Shown: one piece after another, positions 35,187 through 45,539 of the stretch
How the letters are laid out: each line of letters opens with the position of its first letter
How positions within the stretch are numbered: the first letter of the stretch is position 1
From: Ophiura sarsii
Lineage: Eukaryota; Echinodermata; Ophiuroidea; Amphilepidida; Ophiuridae
Assembly: GCA_035610835.1 (NCBI GenBank)
Contig: CM069459.1
Location: 31,346,366-31,410,365 of the forward strand
Length of the DNA stretch: 64,000 nucleotides
Direction of reading: 5' to 3'
The notes under the pieces: model-generated
What the model was told of the DNA's origin: nothing
Databases searched by the model: none
Seen by the model: only the letters and a program-made list of their open reading frames with translations
Program-made: the position numbers and the translations under genes

Positions 35187-38100
35187 TTATTTTTCCTTTC
35201 GATGTTTTGAGACTATTTCTGCGATTGTGTACAAATAGGGATTAATAGCTGAATTCAACGGTAACACAGCAGTCACTGACCACGCATACACTGCTGGGGG
35301 CAATTCAATGACCCTTGCTTGAACAAGTATTCCCATGGTGATTAATGGAGCCCAAAACATGAAGTCAGTGACCACTATGGCTGTGACTTTAACAGTGAGT
35401 CTAATCTGCTTTTTCCTATTAAATGGTTGTCCAGATTGTTTTGCAGACTTGGTAATAGCCCTCACAATCTCTATATAACATACAAGTATTATCAGGTAAC
35501 ATAAGCAGTTGAGGCCGAGGAAAAGTGCAGTTGAAAAGTACAGGCCATCATCAAGCCCAGCAAATTTAGTAGTATATGTATCTTTATCATACAAAATGTT
35601 TCCATTTACTGGATTGATCTCTGTCCTATTACGCACAATAAAGAATGTTTTGGTTAAAGCTAATGGCAAACCAATGCACACGTGTGAGTTATCATAAAAC
35701 TTAAAGTTCCTTCCAGATAAACTGGAGGGAACGACACCTAAAGCCAGTGAACACAACCATAACAGCGTAACAGTGACTATTGTAGACTGTTTACCCAATT
35801 TGTTAGCAGAAAAAGGAAATCTAATGTTGATAAACCGATCTACCGTTAATAATGTTACAAAGAATACTGATCCCTCTGTAGATATTATGGATATTGCACC
35901 AGAGATCCTACAGGTAATACTAGACCTCCAAGTTTCAGATTGCATGGGGAAATAGTCACCAAAGTATATATCAGCACACGCAATGATTAGCATGTACATG
36001 CCCATCAGTGAATCAGACAGGGCTAGATTGCTGAGTACTATGTCTTGCACTTTGTAATTTTTAGTATTTTTCATCCGCCACACTAAAACAAATATGTTTC
36101 CACCAAGTGCATTAATACCAATAAACCACATCATGATTACCAACGACCTGTCTGATAATAGCCTATAACATGTGAGATAGGGAGATCTTTTACCACCAGC
36201 ACTACATAGAACATCATCAGGCACGTAGCACTCACATACCTCATGTTGATTTACAGCTAGTTCTGAATTAATAGGGAGGGCAGAGAAAGTACCGTGAGTT
36301 ATGTGTATCAATGGATTGTTTTGTAGATTAATGAAATTTAAATTAATTAGGTGATGCAAATACGGACATTCTTTCAACCTATTTTCAGACAAATCAAGGA
36401 GAACAAGGTTTCCTGTATCTTTGAATATGTCATAGCCAATATGTGTTAACTTATTTTCATACAGCCATAGAAACCGCAGATTGAGTAACCCATGCAAAGT
36501 ATTTGTGCCTAACCATTCTAAACGGTTAGAAGCCAATTCAAGATATTCAAGACTGTGACACCCATTCAATAAACCACCAGGCAGTACTTTCAGCATGTTT
36601 GAAAATAGAAAGAGGATTCTCAAATGATTCAAATTATTGAATTGGTGAGAATTTAGTATGACTAGTTGATTTCGAAACAAATGCAATTCTATCAAGATAC
36701 CCAATTTCCAAAATATATTACTTGGCAATGTGATGAATTTGTTTTCTTTGATGTTCAGTTCAGTTAAATTTCCCAACTCGAAGAACAAATTACCTGGCAA
36801 TGTGCTCAATTCATTGTAACCCAAATCCAGCACTGTCAATTTTCCTAACCCTCTAAACGTGCTCTCATTTAAGGTAACCAATTGATTTGCATACAAACAC
36901 AATGAATTAACATTTATAAGGTCCCAGAACAAATTATATGGCAATGTGGTTAATTCATTTCCACCCAAATCCAGCAGTGTCAAATGTTCTAACCCTCTAA
37001 ATGTGCTCTCATTTACGGTAACTAATTGGTTTTCAGACAAGTCCAATTCATTCAAATTTGTTAGGGCCCAGAACAAATTACCTGGCAATATGGTCAATTC
37101 ATTGTCATACAAATCGAGAATCGTCAAATGTCCCAACCCTCTATATGTGCTCTCATTTAAGGTAATCAATTGGTTTTCATACAAATACAATATATTCAAA
37201 TTTGTTAGGTCCCAGAACAAATTACCAGGCAATGTGGTCAAATTGTTGACATCCAAATCCAGTCTTGTCAAATGTCCCAAACCTCTAAATGTGCTCTCAT
37301 TTAAGGTAACCAATTGGTTTTCATCCAAGTGCAATTCATTCAAATTTGTTAGGTCCCAGAACAAATTACCTGGCAATGTGGTCAATTTGTTGTCATCCAA
37401 ATCCAGTCGTTTCAAATATCCCAAACCTCTAAATGTGCTCTCATTTAAGGTTACCAAGTGATTTCCATACAAATACAATATATTCAAATTTGTTAGGTCC
37501 CAGAACAAATTACCAGGCAATGTGGTCAAATTGTTGACATCCAAATCCAGTCTTGTCAAATGTCCCAAACCTCTAAATGTGCTCTCATTTAAGGTAACCA
37601 ATTGGTTTTCATCCAAGTGCAATTCATTCAAATTTGTTAGGTCCCAGAACAAATTACCTGGCAATGTGGTCAATTTGTTGTCATCCAAATCCAGTCGTTT
37701 CAAATATCCCAAACCTCTAAATGTGTTCTCATTTAAGGTAACCAATTGGTTTTCATCCAAGCGCAATTCATTCAAATTTGTTAGGTCCCAGAACAAATTA
37801 CCTGGCAATGTGGTCAATTTGTTGTCATCCAAATCCAGTCGTTTCAAATATCCCAAACCTCTAAATGTGTTCTCATTTAAGGTAACCAATTGGTTTTCAT
37901 CCAAGCGCAATTCATTCAAATTTGTTAGGTCCCAGAACAAATTACCTGGCAATGTGGTCATTTTGTTGTCATCCAAATCCAGTCGTGTCAAATGTTCCAA
38001 ACTTCTAAATGTGCTCTCATTTAAGGTAACCAATTGGTTATCATCCAAGCGCAATTCATTTAAATTTCTTAGGTCCCAGAACAAATTACCCGGCAATGTG

Positions 38101-39785
38101 GTCATTTTGTTGTCATCCAAATCCAGTCGTGTCAAATGTCCCAAACCTCTAAATGTGCTCTCATTTAAGGTAACCAAGTGATTTTCATACAAATACAATT
38201 TATTCAAATTTCTTAGGTCCCAGAACAAATTACCAGGCAATGTTGTCAATTCATTGTCGTACAGATATAGTCGTGTCAAATGTTCTAACCCTCTAAATGT
38301 GCTCTCATTTAAGGTAACCAAGTGATTTTCATACAAATACAATTTATTCAAATTTCTTAGGTCCCAGAACAAATTACCAGGCAATGTTGTCAATTCATTG
38401 TCATACAGATATAGTCGTGTCAAATGTTCTAACCCTCTAAATGTGCTCTCATTTAAGGTAACCAATTGGTTTTCATACAAGGGCAATTTATACAAATTTC
38501 TTAGGTCCCAGAACAAATTACCCGGCAATGTGGTCAATTCATTGCCATATAGATATAGTCGTGTCAAATGTTTTAACCCTCTAAATGTGCTCTCATTTAA
38601 GGTAACCAATTGGTTTCCATACAAGTGCAGTTCTGTCAAATTTGTAAGCCCCCAGAACAAATTACCCGACAATGTGGTCAATTTATTGTCATGCAGATAC
38701 AGTTGAGTCAACTGCTCCAAACCTCTACAAGTGCTTGCATTTAAGGTAACCAATTGGTTTGTATACAGGCTTAGTACAGTCAAATTTCTGGGCTTCCAAA
38801 ACATATCAATTGCCACTGTATTTAATTCATTATCATGCAGATCAAGTTTAGTTAGCATCACCAGATCTCGAAAAAGACCACCATCAAGTTGAACCAATTG
38901 ATTCCCATGCAGGTCCAGTTCACGCAGCATATACAAACCAAGAAATATATCTGTATGGAGGGTTGCAATGTGATTTTCCTGCAAGTATAGCACTTGCAAA
39001 TCATAAAGTCCTTGTAATGAATTGACATCAATTTTCACTATAACCTTACTGCTTAGATCAAGAATGGATGTGCCTATTGGGTACACAATCATCGCTTCTT
39101 TTGTTAGGTTAAAACCATTATCAGAACACTGAAATATTACTTCCCGTTTTCCAAGCAAGGCATTACAATCAGATGGAAATACAGGCCTACAGCTATGATC
39201 AGAGTCCAGGTCACAGGTAATTTGACTAGTATACCCTTTAACATATTTGCAATCTGGTGTCTGATACCCTTTTTGGTTGGGCAAGATATCATCATCATCA
39301 GATTCCGGGCACGGATGAGCTGATTCTAATGTTGATATCCAATTTAAGGAAAAACTGGCGTTACCTTGAAGATTAAGAAGAAACTGTTTCTGCCGCAGAA
39401 TAGTACTGCAAACGGAATCTAACTTAGTGAATACCACATACTTATTAATACAATCTAACATATCCCCTTGTCTTTCAATATAAAAGAAAACAGCATCACT
39501 AGAAATCGCACTACCTAGAATGTTAACACGAGCATAATATCCTAATGATACATTGACCTGCATGCTGCAAGAGTCTTCAGCACTTCCATGTAAGACAATC
39601 GCTCCTGATGTATTTTCATCTTCAATATGACATCCTTCAGTTACGCTGCTGTTTATATCCCACAATGGTAATACCGACATTTGAGCTCTAGCTCCCTGTT
39701 GCTCAAGGATTATGTTGTATTGAAAAACAGCTGACAATACGATAACTGACAGTCGCAGAATTAACGTGAGGATGCAAGAGGCCAT
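35187..39785 (-). CDS. LGR-type leucine-rich-repeat GPCR (relaxin-receptor-like), intronless
   Basis: 1532 residues from the ATG at 39785 (agtcATGGCC). The frame is open further upstream, but only a TTG precedes it at 39809. A signal peptide (MASCILTLILRLSVIVLSAV) is followed by a Cys-containing, possibly CUB-like region (about 30-150) and a Cys-rich linker. About 38 LRRs of 24 residues follow (about 259-1170), then a CECYVP...C...C hinge and seven TM segments (about 1217-1520). LGR hallmarks: NLALSDSLMGMYMLI in TM2, WRSSITC, STEGSVF in TM3, DRF in place of DRY, HVCIGLPL in loop 2, TDFMFWAP in TM6 and LNSAINPYLYT in TM7. The cytoplasmic tail is very short (SKHRKEK). It should be a plasma-membrane receptor; ligand unknown. 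There is no LDLa module, unlike vertebrate RXFP1/2. Being intronless is unusual for LGRs and suggests retroposition. The nearest parts of the upstream region show no obvious promoter motif. Confidence 0.92.
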   Translation of the reverse strand: MASCILTLILRLSVIVLSAVFQYNIILEQQGARAQMSVLPLWDINSSVTEGCHIEDENTSGAIVLHGSAEDSCSMQVNVSLGYYARVNILGSAISSDAVFFYIERQGDMLDCINKYVVFTKLDSVCSTILRQKQFLLNLQGNASFSLNWISTLESAHPCPESDDDDILPNQKGYQTPDCKYVKGYTSQITCDLDSDHSCRPVFPSDCNALLGKREVIFQCSDNGFNLTKEAMIVYPIGTSILDLSSKVIVKIDVNSLQGLYDLQVLYLQENHIATLHTDIFLGLYMLRELDLHGNQLVQLDGGLFRDLVMLTKLDLHDNELNTVAIDMFWKPRNLTVLSLYTNQLVTLNASTCRGLEQLTQLYLHDNKLTTLSGNLFWGLTNLTELHLYGNQLVTLNESTFRGLKHLTRLYLYGNELTTLPGNLFWDLRNLYKLPLYENQLVTLNESTFRGLEHLTRLYLYDNELTTLPGNLFWDLRNLNKLYLYENHLVTLNESTFRGLEHLTRLYLYDNELTTLPGNLFWDLRNLNKLYLYENHLVTLNESTFRGLGHLTRLDLDDNKMTTLPGNLFWDLRNLNELRLDDNQLVTLNESTFRSLEHLTRLDLDDNKMTTLPGNLFWDLTNLNELRLDENQLVTLNENTFRGLGYLKRLDLDDNKLTTLPGNLFWDLTNLNELRLDENQLVTLNENTFRGLGYLKRLDLDDNKLTTLPGNLFWDLTNLNELHLDENQLVTLNESTFRGLGHLTRLDLDVNNLTTLPGNLFWDLTNLNILYLYGNHLVTLNESTFRGLGYLKRLDLDDNKLTTLPGNLFWDLTNLNELHLDENQLVTLNESTFRGLGHLTRLDLDVNNLTTLPGNLFWDLTNLNILYLYENQLITLNESTYRGLGHLTILDLYDNELTILPGNLFWALTNLNELDLSENQLVTVNESTFRGLEHLTLLDLGGNELTTLPYNLFWDLINVNSLCLYANQLVTLNESTFRGLGKLTVLDLGYNELSTLPGNLFFELGNLTELNIKENKFITLPSNIFWKLGILIELHLFRNQLVILNSHQFNNLNHLRILFLFSNMLKVLPGGLLNGCHSLEYLELASNRLEWLGTNTLHGLLNLRFLWLYENKLTHIGYDIFKDTGNLVLLDLSENRLKECPYLHHLINLNFINLQNNPLIHITHGTFSALPINSELAVNQHEVCECYVPDDVLCSAGGKRSPYLTCYRLLSDRSLVIMMWFIGINALGGNIFVLVWRMKNTKNYKVQDIVLSNLALSDSLMGMYMLIIACADIYFGDYFPMQSETWRSSITCRISGAISIISTEGSVFFVTLLTVDRFINIRFPFSANKLGKQSTIVTVTLLWLCSLALGVVPSSLSGRNFKFYDNSHVCIGLPLALTKTFFIVRNRTEINPVNGNILYDKDTYTTKFAGLDDGLYFSTALFLGLNCLCYLIILVCYIEIVRAITKSAKQSGQPFNRKKQIRLTVKVTAIVVTDFMFWAPLITMGILVQARVIELPPAVYAWSVTAVLPLNSAINPYLYTIAEIVSKHRKEK
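36852..38723 (-). repeat. Coding tandem array: 13 units of 144 bp inside the receptor
   Basis: LRRs 5-30 form alternating pairs: type 1 ends TTLPGNLFW, type 2 ends LVTLNESTFR. Units differ mainly at the concave-face positions in LxxLxLxxN. LRR pairs 9-10 and 11-12 are identical, as are 16-17 and 18-19, and LRRs 19-22 are repeated as 23-26, a 288-bp higher-order unit. Plus-strand frames of 171, 219 and 102 codons across this span are shadows. Confidence 0.95.
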
Positions 39786-39809
39786 GACTAGTGATGAGTT
39801 TGTCCTCAA

Positions 39810-41726
39810 ATATGGTAATTAGTAATTAAGTTATCTTACACTGAGCAGACAAGTGACCACCCAACAATCGTTTTCTGACATTTAAAAAAGCATTTAACAA
39901 CAGATCATCAGTCACTTAAACCACAGTGAATAACACTGCATTCTTATTCTGATGAATTTACAAACATGAGAAAGATATATTCTACAAACATGCGAGAGAT
40001 TGATAGATAATAAGTCCTGTCCCAGTGTGAACTGGCTTAATTTGCTAATCACCACAAATAAAACTTAAACTGAGTACCATACATGTGTATTTGTACACAA
40101 TTTTGCGAGCATGACAATGTATTTGCTTGTTAACTCCTTCACATCAAACGATGGCACAAATAGCACTGCAGGTTTGTCAACTTATACTGTTTACTGCCTC
40201 CTCTGATCGCGCAGTATTTCAATTTCCGTTTTGATAGCTACCAGTGTTTTAACTGTTCACGCTATGTGTAATAACATGTGCAATACACGATACGATTGGC
40301 GACAAGTTATATTTACTTTAGATCAAAAGTAGTAGCTCACGATTTTGAAATCCACACTGTAGTTGTCAATTAGAATTCTAAAGTATAGATGGTGTGACCG
40401 GTGACGTAGTGCCCGGCAGTATGCGTGCGCACCTACAGGGAATGTGCTTTAATTCACACTTGATTGATCATTACTTAATATGCTTACGGTGTAATAGTGC
40501 AGTAGTCATGGTCTGCATCCCTAAGCACAATGAGAGACCAGGTACTTAATCTGGTTGCCCGGAAAGTATGTATACTACTGTAGTATGTATGCAGTAGTCA
40601 TGGACTAGTACCGCTAACATGTCTTTAGACCAGGCGCTAATCAATTTGTAAACACTACTGATGTAAACAACGGTCACCTCATCTATACGCTGCCGATGTA
40701 GGATGCGGAAAGAAAGCCATATGTGAAGTGCAACAGGTGATACTGGATATGGTTGAAATTTGTTGGTGTAGTTGTATTATTTTCACGAATCAAGTTTTTT
40801 TGACTGTGAGATCAACAGACTCACACAACTTTATATATTATCCAGAAACTGTTCGTGTACATGTGATATAACGAGCTGCGTGATATTCATCTTTTTCAAC
40901 GCTTACAAATATCTGCAAATGTCCAAATCTTATTTAGTAGACAATTTGATGGCTTCCAATATTTTCCCACATGGTGCGTTACCTATATCGAAATACATTA
41001 GATCTACGCAGGATATCGGGATTCCAATTTCCAGCTCACATTGACATAATCCGGGTTGATCTATCTCTATTGTTGTCGCAGCGTCACTATTTGTAGTCAC
41101 GGTAATCACTTTTTAGTCAATGATTGAACCTGCTGACCCATGAGCAGCACTCACAGGTTTCACCGCGGCTACGTAGAGAAATGTGCAGTCACTGTGTCAC
41201 CACAGAAGAAGTGCCAGTGTTCACCCAATGATGAAATCCCGCGTACAGACTTGCTTAATTTATCTGTGTAAATATCACCCGAAGACGATCACACAACAAA
41301 CCGGTAGCATTAAGTTAAACACTACCACAATTAATTAGTTCACAATAGAGACGTCGCAGAGCAAAATCACTACTATTCGACTTGACATATTATTGTTGAC
41401 GACAATATCTATAAACAGCATCTATACCCTGCAATCTGTGGAATCACAACTATTAATGAAGATTTTCACAAAACTCAGTAGTAGGGCCAAAAGGGTTTAG
41501 ATCGCGAGCGATCTGAAAAAGGGTACCTGGCTGCTGAAAATTAGTAACTCCCACAATACAGCACGGTCGATACCTCAAAAATACACTACAACAACAAGTA
41601 TCGTATACACTATACGAAAAATATTATTTGTAAATAAATCTTCACTTGATTCTGTTCCGTGCTCACAGTGTCAAGCGGGGCCGAAGGCACCGTACGCGGA
41701 TAAGAAAAGGAGCTGCAGGACGCCTG
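39810..41726. promoter_or_regulatory. Upstream region of the receptor gene; nothing definite
   Basis: This should contain the promoter of the minus-strand receptor. I could not pick a convincing TATA box or initiator. A small palindrome gatcgcgagcgatc lies near 41502. Plus-strand frames (up to 90 codons at 40772-41044) have no recognisable domain. Confidence 0.25.
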
Positions 41727-42024
41727 CGGCCGAGGCGACTAAACCCGGCTTGTTACGAACCGATTTAAGTTAGGTCCAATTTAGATGAGCCCGCCGCAGG
41801 CGCGATACGGTCTACCAACCGACCCGTGTAGAATTTGCGAACTCAACCCCTATTTTGCGCGAACTCTACCCCTATCGGCCGAGGCGACTAAACCCGGCTT
41901 GTTACGAACCGATTTAAGTTAGGTCCAATTTAGATGAGCCCGCCGCAGGCGCGATACGGTCTACCAACCGACCCGTGTAGAATTTGCGAACTCAACCCCT
42001 ATTTTGCGCGAACTCTACCCCTAT
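41727..42024. repeat. 149-bp perfect tandem duplication
   Basis: cggccgaggcgactaaaccc starts at 41727 and again at 41876; both copies appear identical through cgaactctacccctat. GC-rich compared with its surroundings. Confidence 0.92.
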
Positions 42025-42513
42025 CGTAGAGGGCGCTGTTGTACCTAGGATGCGTGTTTTTTCAGCAAGCTAGATGGTTCGCCGCCAAAAATATGCGATC
42101 TCTACCACTATCGCAGTAGTAGGCTATAGTGGAATTCATCCTGCAAGAATGATTGGCTATAAGGCCAAACAAAATAATAAGTGTGTTCCTAGCACTGCAG
42201 CAAGCCTGAAAAGTCAAATGCGAAATGCGTTTTTTTTTTTTTGGCTCAAATTCATAGTGGGGGTTCACTTGAAATGATTTGATTTAGTAAAATCTGTGCA
42301 TTTTTGTTACTCGCTTAAATGTGATATTCGCGGCGGATTTTCACTTTCGTGTTTGCCCAATCTTGTTCCCGTTTTTTCTATTAAAACAATAAATGCGCAA
42401 GAATCAAGTGTCTCAGTAAAATGCGCGCGCACTCATGAAAACAAACTTTTTGTTTTGTTTTTTTGCCTAACACTTATCCGTCTTAATTGACGGATGCCAG
42501 CATGGCAATTTCA

Positions 42514-42552
42514 ACCCCCCCCCCCCTCCCCCCCCCCCCCCCCCCCCCCCCC
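42514..42552. repeat. Poly-C run
   Basis: Two C runs separated by a single T. Confidence 0.9.
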
Positions 42553-42757
42553 ATTTAGCAATGGATCTAATAATACCAATTTTTCAGTTTCCTAGTTCTT
42601 CCCTAATAAAAAGTCAATTGATCAAGCGTGTATAATAGCCACTTATGGTGAATCAGAAATTTAAAGGGACACAAAGTAGTGTTGAAGATTTTTGAAAAAA
42701 ATATTGAATTGTGTAGTTAATCAGGCATGACACTGTGATGAGAAATATTCGAATGCA

Positions 42758-43015
42758 AATTGGTTTAGCACGTATTTGTTGCTAAATCTGTCTTATATCT
42801 CACTCAAACTACCTTCCTTAGGCATAATAAATGCAATGAACTGGAAGTAACACAAGTTGCAAGGTACAGAGTGGTTAATTAGGCATTATATTTGAGGAGA
42901 AAAATACTAGTGAATATTGGCTGCTTATTACAATTCTGTGGCTAAATCTGTCCCACTCAAACTACCTCCCTTGGGCATAATACATGCTGTGAATTGGAAC
43001 TAATACAAGTTGTAA
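42758..43015. repeat. Diverged ~155-bp direct repeat
   Basis: gctaaatctgtc...ctcaaactaccttcctt.ggcataata...aa.tggaa.taa.acaagtt occurs at about 42780 and again at about 42940. Confidence 0.7.
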
Positions 43016-43233
43016 GGTCAAGTAAGGCCAATAAAAAAGTAAGTATAATTTGTCACTTTTGCCGCATAACCCTACCCGATGAGCACAATTTTGGGATTTA
43101 TTTTATTTGTAAAAAACAAACAAACTGTCCCACAGGGCAAATCAAAAAGTGACCAAAAAACATAAATAAAAAAAGAATTTCTGCAGTTAACATAGCAATA
43201 TTCGTCTACCCCCCCCCCCCTCCCCCCTCTAAC

Positions 43234-43377
43234 CTGCATTATCAAAGCTATTTTCCCAAATGTATGTGAGACAGACCTTCTTTTTGTGGCCTTAATAGGG
43301 CGAGGGGAGCCTTGAACGAGAGCATCAATGTTATTTTCTTCAATTAGTGAGTCATGAACACGGACTTCAGTAAGCCT
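43234..43377 (-). CDS. Candidate internal exon, unknown protein
   Basis: A 48-codon minus-strand stretch with protein-like composition: RLTEVRVHDSLIEENN, then ALVQGSPRPIKATKRRSV and HTFGKIALIMQ. It ends at a good donor (atgcag/gttaga). The proposed acceptor (gtaaaaag) has only a modest pyrimidine tract. Both ends are phase 0. No partner exons were identified, and I do not recognise the family. It could belong to a gene extending outside the sequence I can interpret, or be chance. Confidence 0.3.
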
Positions 43378-43524
43378 CTTTTTACAAAATGAATAGAAAA
43401 CATATACGGCTAAAATAGCACTATTAAGCATAAACTAGAGCGGTTCTCGGCTTTCGCGGTTCTCGGGTTTGTCGGTTGGTGGATTTGATTGTTCAAATGA
43501 TTTTGGACAAAACCTAACTGGATC

Positions 43525-43830
43525 GTGTTGGTTGGTTTATTATGTTGGTTTATGTTGAAGTCACCCCCATCCCTTTGCCCAAATTGTCATCCCCAACCGT
43601 CTCCCCTCCCCTCCCCCATCCGCATCCCCTATCCCATCCCCACACCACTATTTCCATCCGCATCCCCTCCCCATACCTCAATTTCCATCGCTGTCTCCCC
43701 TCATCCTCATCCCCACACCTACCCTATCCGCTCACATCATCCCAATTCCCATCTCACCCGTCTCCCCTCCCCTCATTTCATCCCCTCACGCTATCTCCTC
43801 ATCCCATTCCCTTTCAAATTTACCCTTCTG
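43525..43830. repeat. Degenerate C-rich tract (cccatccgcatcccc-like)
   Basis: About 300 bp of ccat/cccc/cctc words. The Pro/Ser/His-rich frames of 102 and 120 codons are low-complexity artefacts. Confidence 0.75.
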
Positions 43831-44390
43831 AGCGCTGTTTGTATTTTTAAAGACTCTTCTTGTTTTATTTTTTGTTTTCTCACATAGTAGAATTTATTTT
43901 TTATCGACTTCAGCATATATTTACCATTTACGAAAGAAAGCATTACTTACGAAAGTTGTAAACGCCAGGCATGGACCATGATCGCTTTGCTAGTGCTCTA
44001 TCGGCTGTCACTGTTCACGGAATCGTTTTTAATTTTCATCAGTTTCGATCAATTTTTTATCCAATGCCTGGCTAGTTTTAAAATTCATGCTATACAGTAG
44101 CGTAAATAAAAATAAGTCGGGTACCAATTTGGTCCATTCAACACACTACCGAGTAAATATATTGAATAAGCTTCAAATGCACACATTTCAATACAAAGCG
44201 ACAGTTGCAAGTTTCGTGCAGAGTTTTTTACTTCCCAGAAATGTTTTCCTAACCTGGAAGTATTGAAATGCGGCTCATCGGCTAATTTTATTGCCAAAAA
44301 AGTGTTACAAAGCTAATGAAAAAGCTTTAAACAATGAAATATTTTTAAAATATTACATATATCACGCAAGTGACTTTTAGACGCGCGCTG

Positions 44391-44480
44391 GCGCGCTGGC
44401 ATTTTGACTGTAAGTGATTTTAGGGCTAAAACCCAATTTTTGGCGCGCTGGCATTTTGGCTGTAAGTGATCTTAGGGCTG
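44391..44480. repeat. Two ~37-bp direct repeats
   Basis: gcgcgctggcattttg.ctg followed by taagtgat.ttagggct occurs at 44391 and 44443. Confidence 0.85.
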
Positions 44481-45240
44481 GATTTTTTTTTCAAATGTTG
44501 CTGTTATTTTATAATAATTTCATTATTTCCTTGCTAACTATGGGTTCATTTATGGCTGTATTGACAATGGGTGATGACATAATTTTACCACCAGGCTAGT
44601 TTAGGTAGGCATGATCATCAGATTTTGAAAATAAAAATATCTCTCAGAATGATATACATGGAATGGAAACAAAGTACTTTTCTATTTCAAAAAATGTTGG
44701 TTCAACCATATCTGAAGACTGGTGCCCCTTTAAATAAATAAGGTAAACATGGTAGTTTTCCACATATTTTGGCTAGGGCCTAACCAATTTTCACAAAAAA
44801 ATGTGGCTTTCTATGAATAAATGAACATCCCTCTAAGCTTTATAGGGATATAGCAATAGCAACAAATAAAATAACGAGACAAAAACTTTTAGAAAATGCA
44901 ATAAAAGAGTTAACTTTGCTTTGTTCCAATAACTTCCATGACCATTCAATATTATCAAAACAAAGAATTCTCGATCAAATCGTATACGATTCATCGGTGT
45001 CCCATGCGACTGGTGTATCGTGCATGACCGCGTCAATGGCAAGGGCACAATAAAACTGGAAGATGTGTCGTGCTTGTAAACAAATAGGTAATTGACCAAT
45101 CGCAGCCCTAATCAACAAGACCCCACGCTGAGTGATTGGCCAATTATGTAAGTTCATCATGTTTATTCATAATTTCATGTCACGTACGATCGCCAGGGGT
45201 GTGCCACTGAGCTTGCCGATCGGAGGCCACTTTTAAATTA

Positions 45241-45539
45241 AAATTTGGTCGGCATAGAACTGGTGGCGCTATACCGATCAGGCGTGATTGTAGCAGACGA
45301 CACGACGCTGGCCACGCGTCTCTCAGAGAACCCAATATGTCAACGGGAGTGCACTATTTTGAATTATTTTTAACAGTCATAACGATGAAAATTCTTCTAA
45401 TTAGATGAATTTGTCAAAATGATAAGATTAACATTCGCGATTACGTGTTATTCATTACGTATTCAACATTTAGGTTTCGCGTGGCCACCGTCGTCTGTGT
45501 AAATCCACAGCGCCCTCAAACCTATGCCGACCAAATATT
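45241..45539. mobile_element. Inverted-repeat MITE, ~300 bp
   Basis: tttggtcggcatag ... gcagacgac.cg..ggccacgcg at the left is inverted at the right (cgcgtggccaccgtcgtctg ... cctatgccgaccaaa). Arms are about 60-75 bp. Confidence 0.65.

Noticed and set aside
36946..38706. Plus-strand frames of 171, 219 and 102 codons
   Set aside because: They are antisense shadows of the 144-bp coding repeat in the receptor; the repeat length is a multiple of three, so stop-free phases propagate.
39786..39809. Receptor start eight codons upstream
   Set aside because: The codon at 39809-39807 is TTG, not ATG. The first ATG is at 39785, in good context and directly before the signal peptide.
43525..43887. Pro/Ser/His-rich frames of 102 and 120 codons
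   Set aside because: They follow a degenerate C-rich simple repeat.
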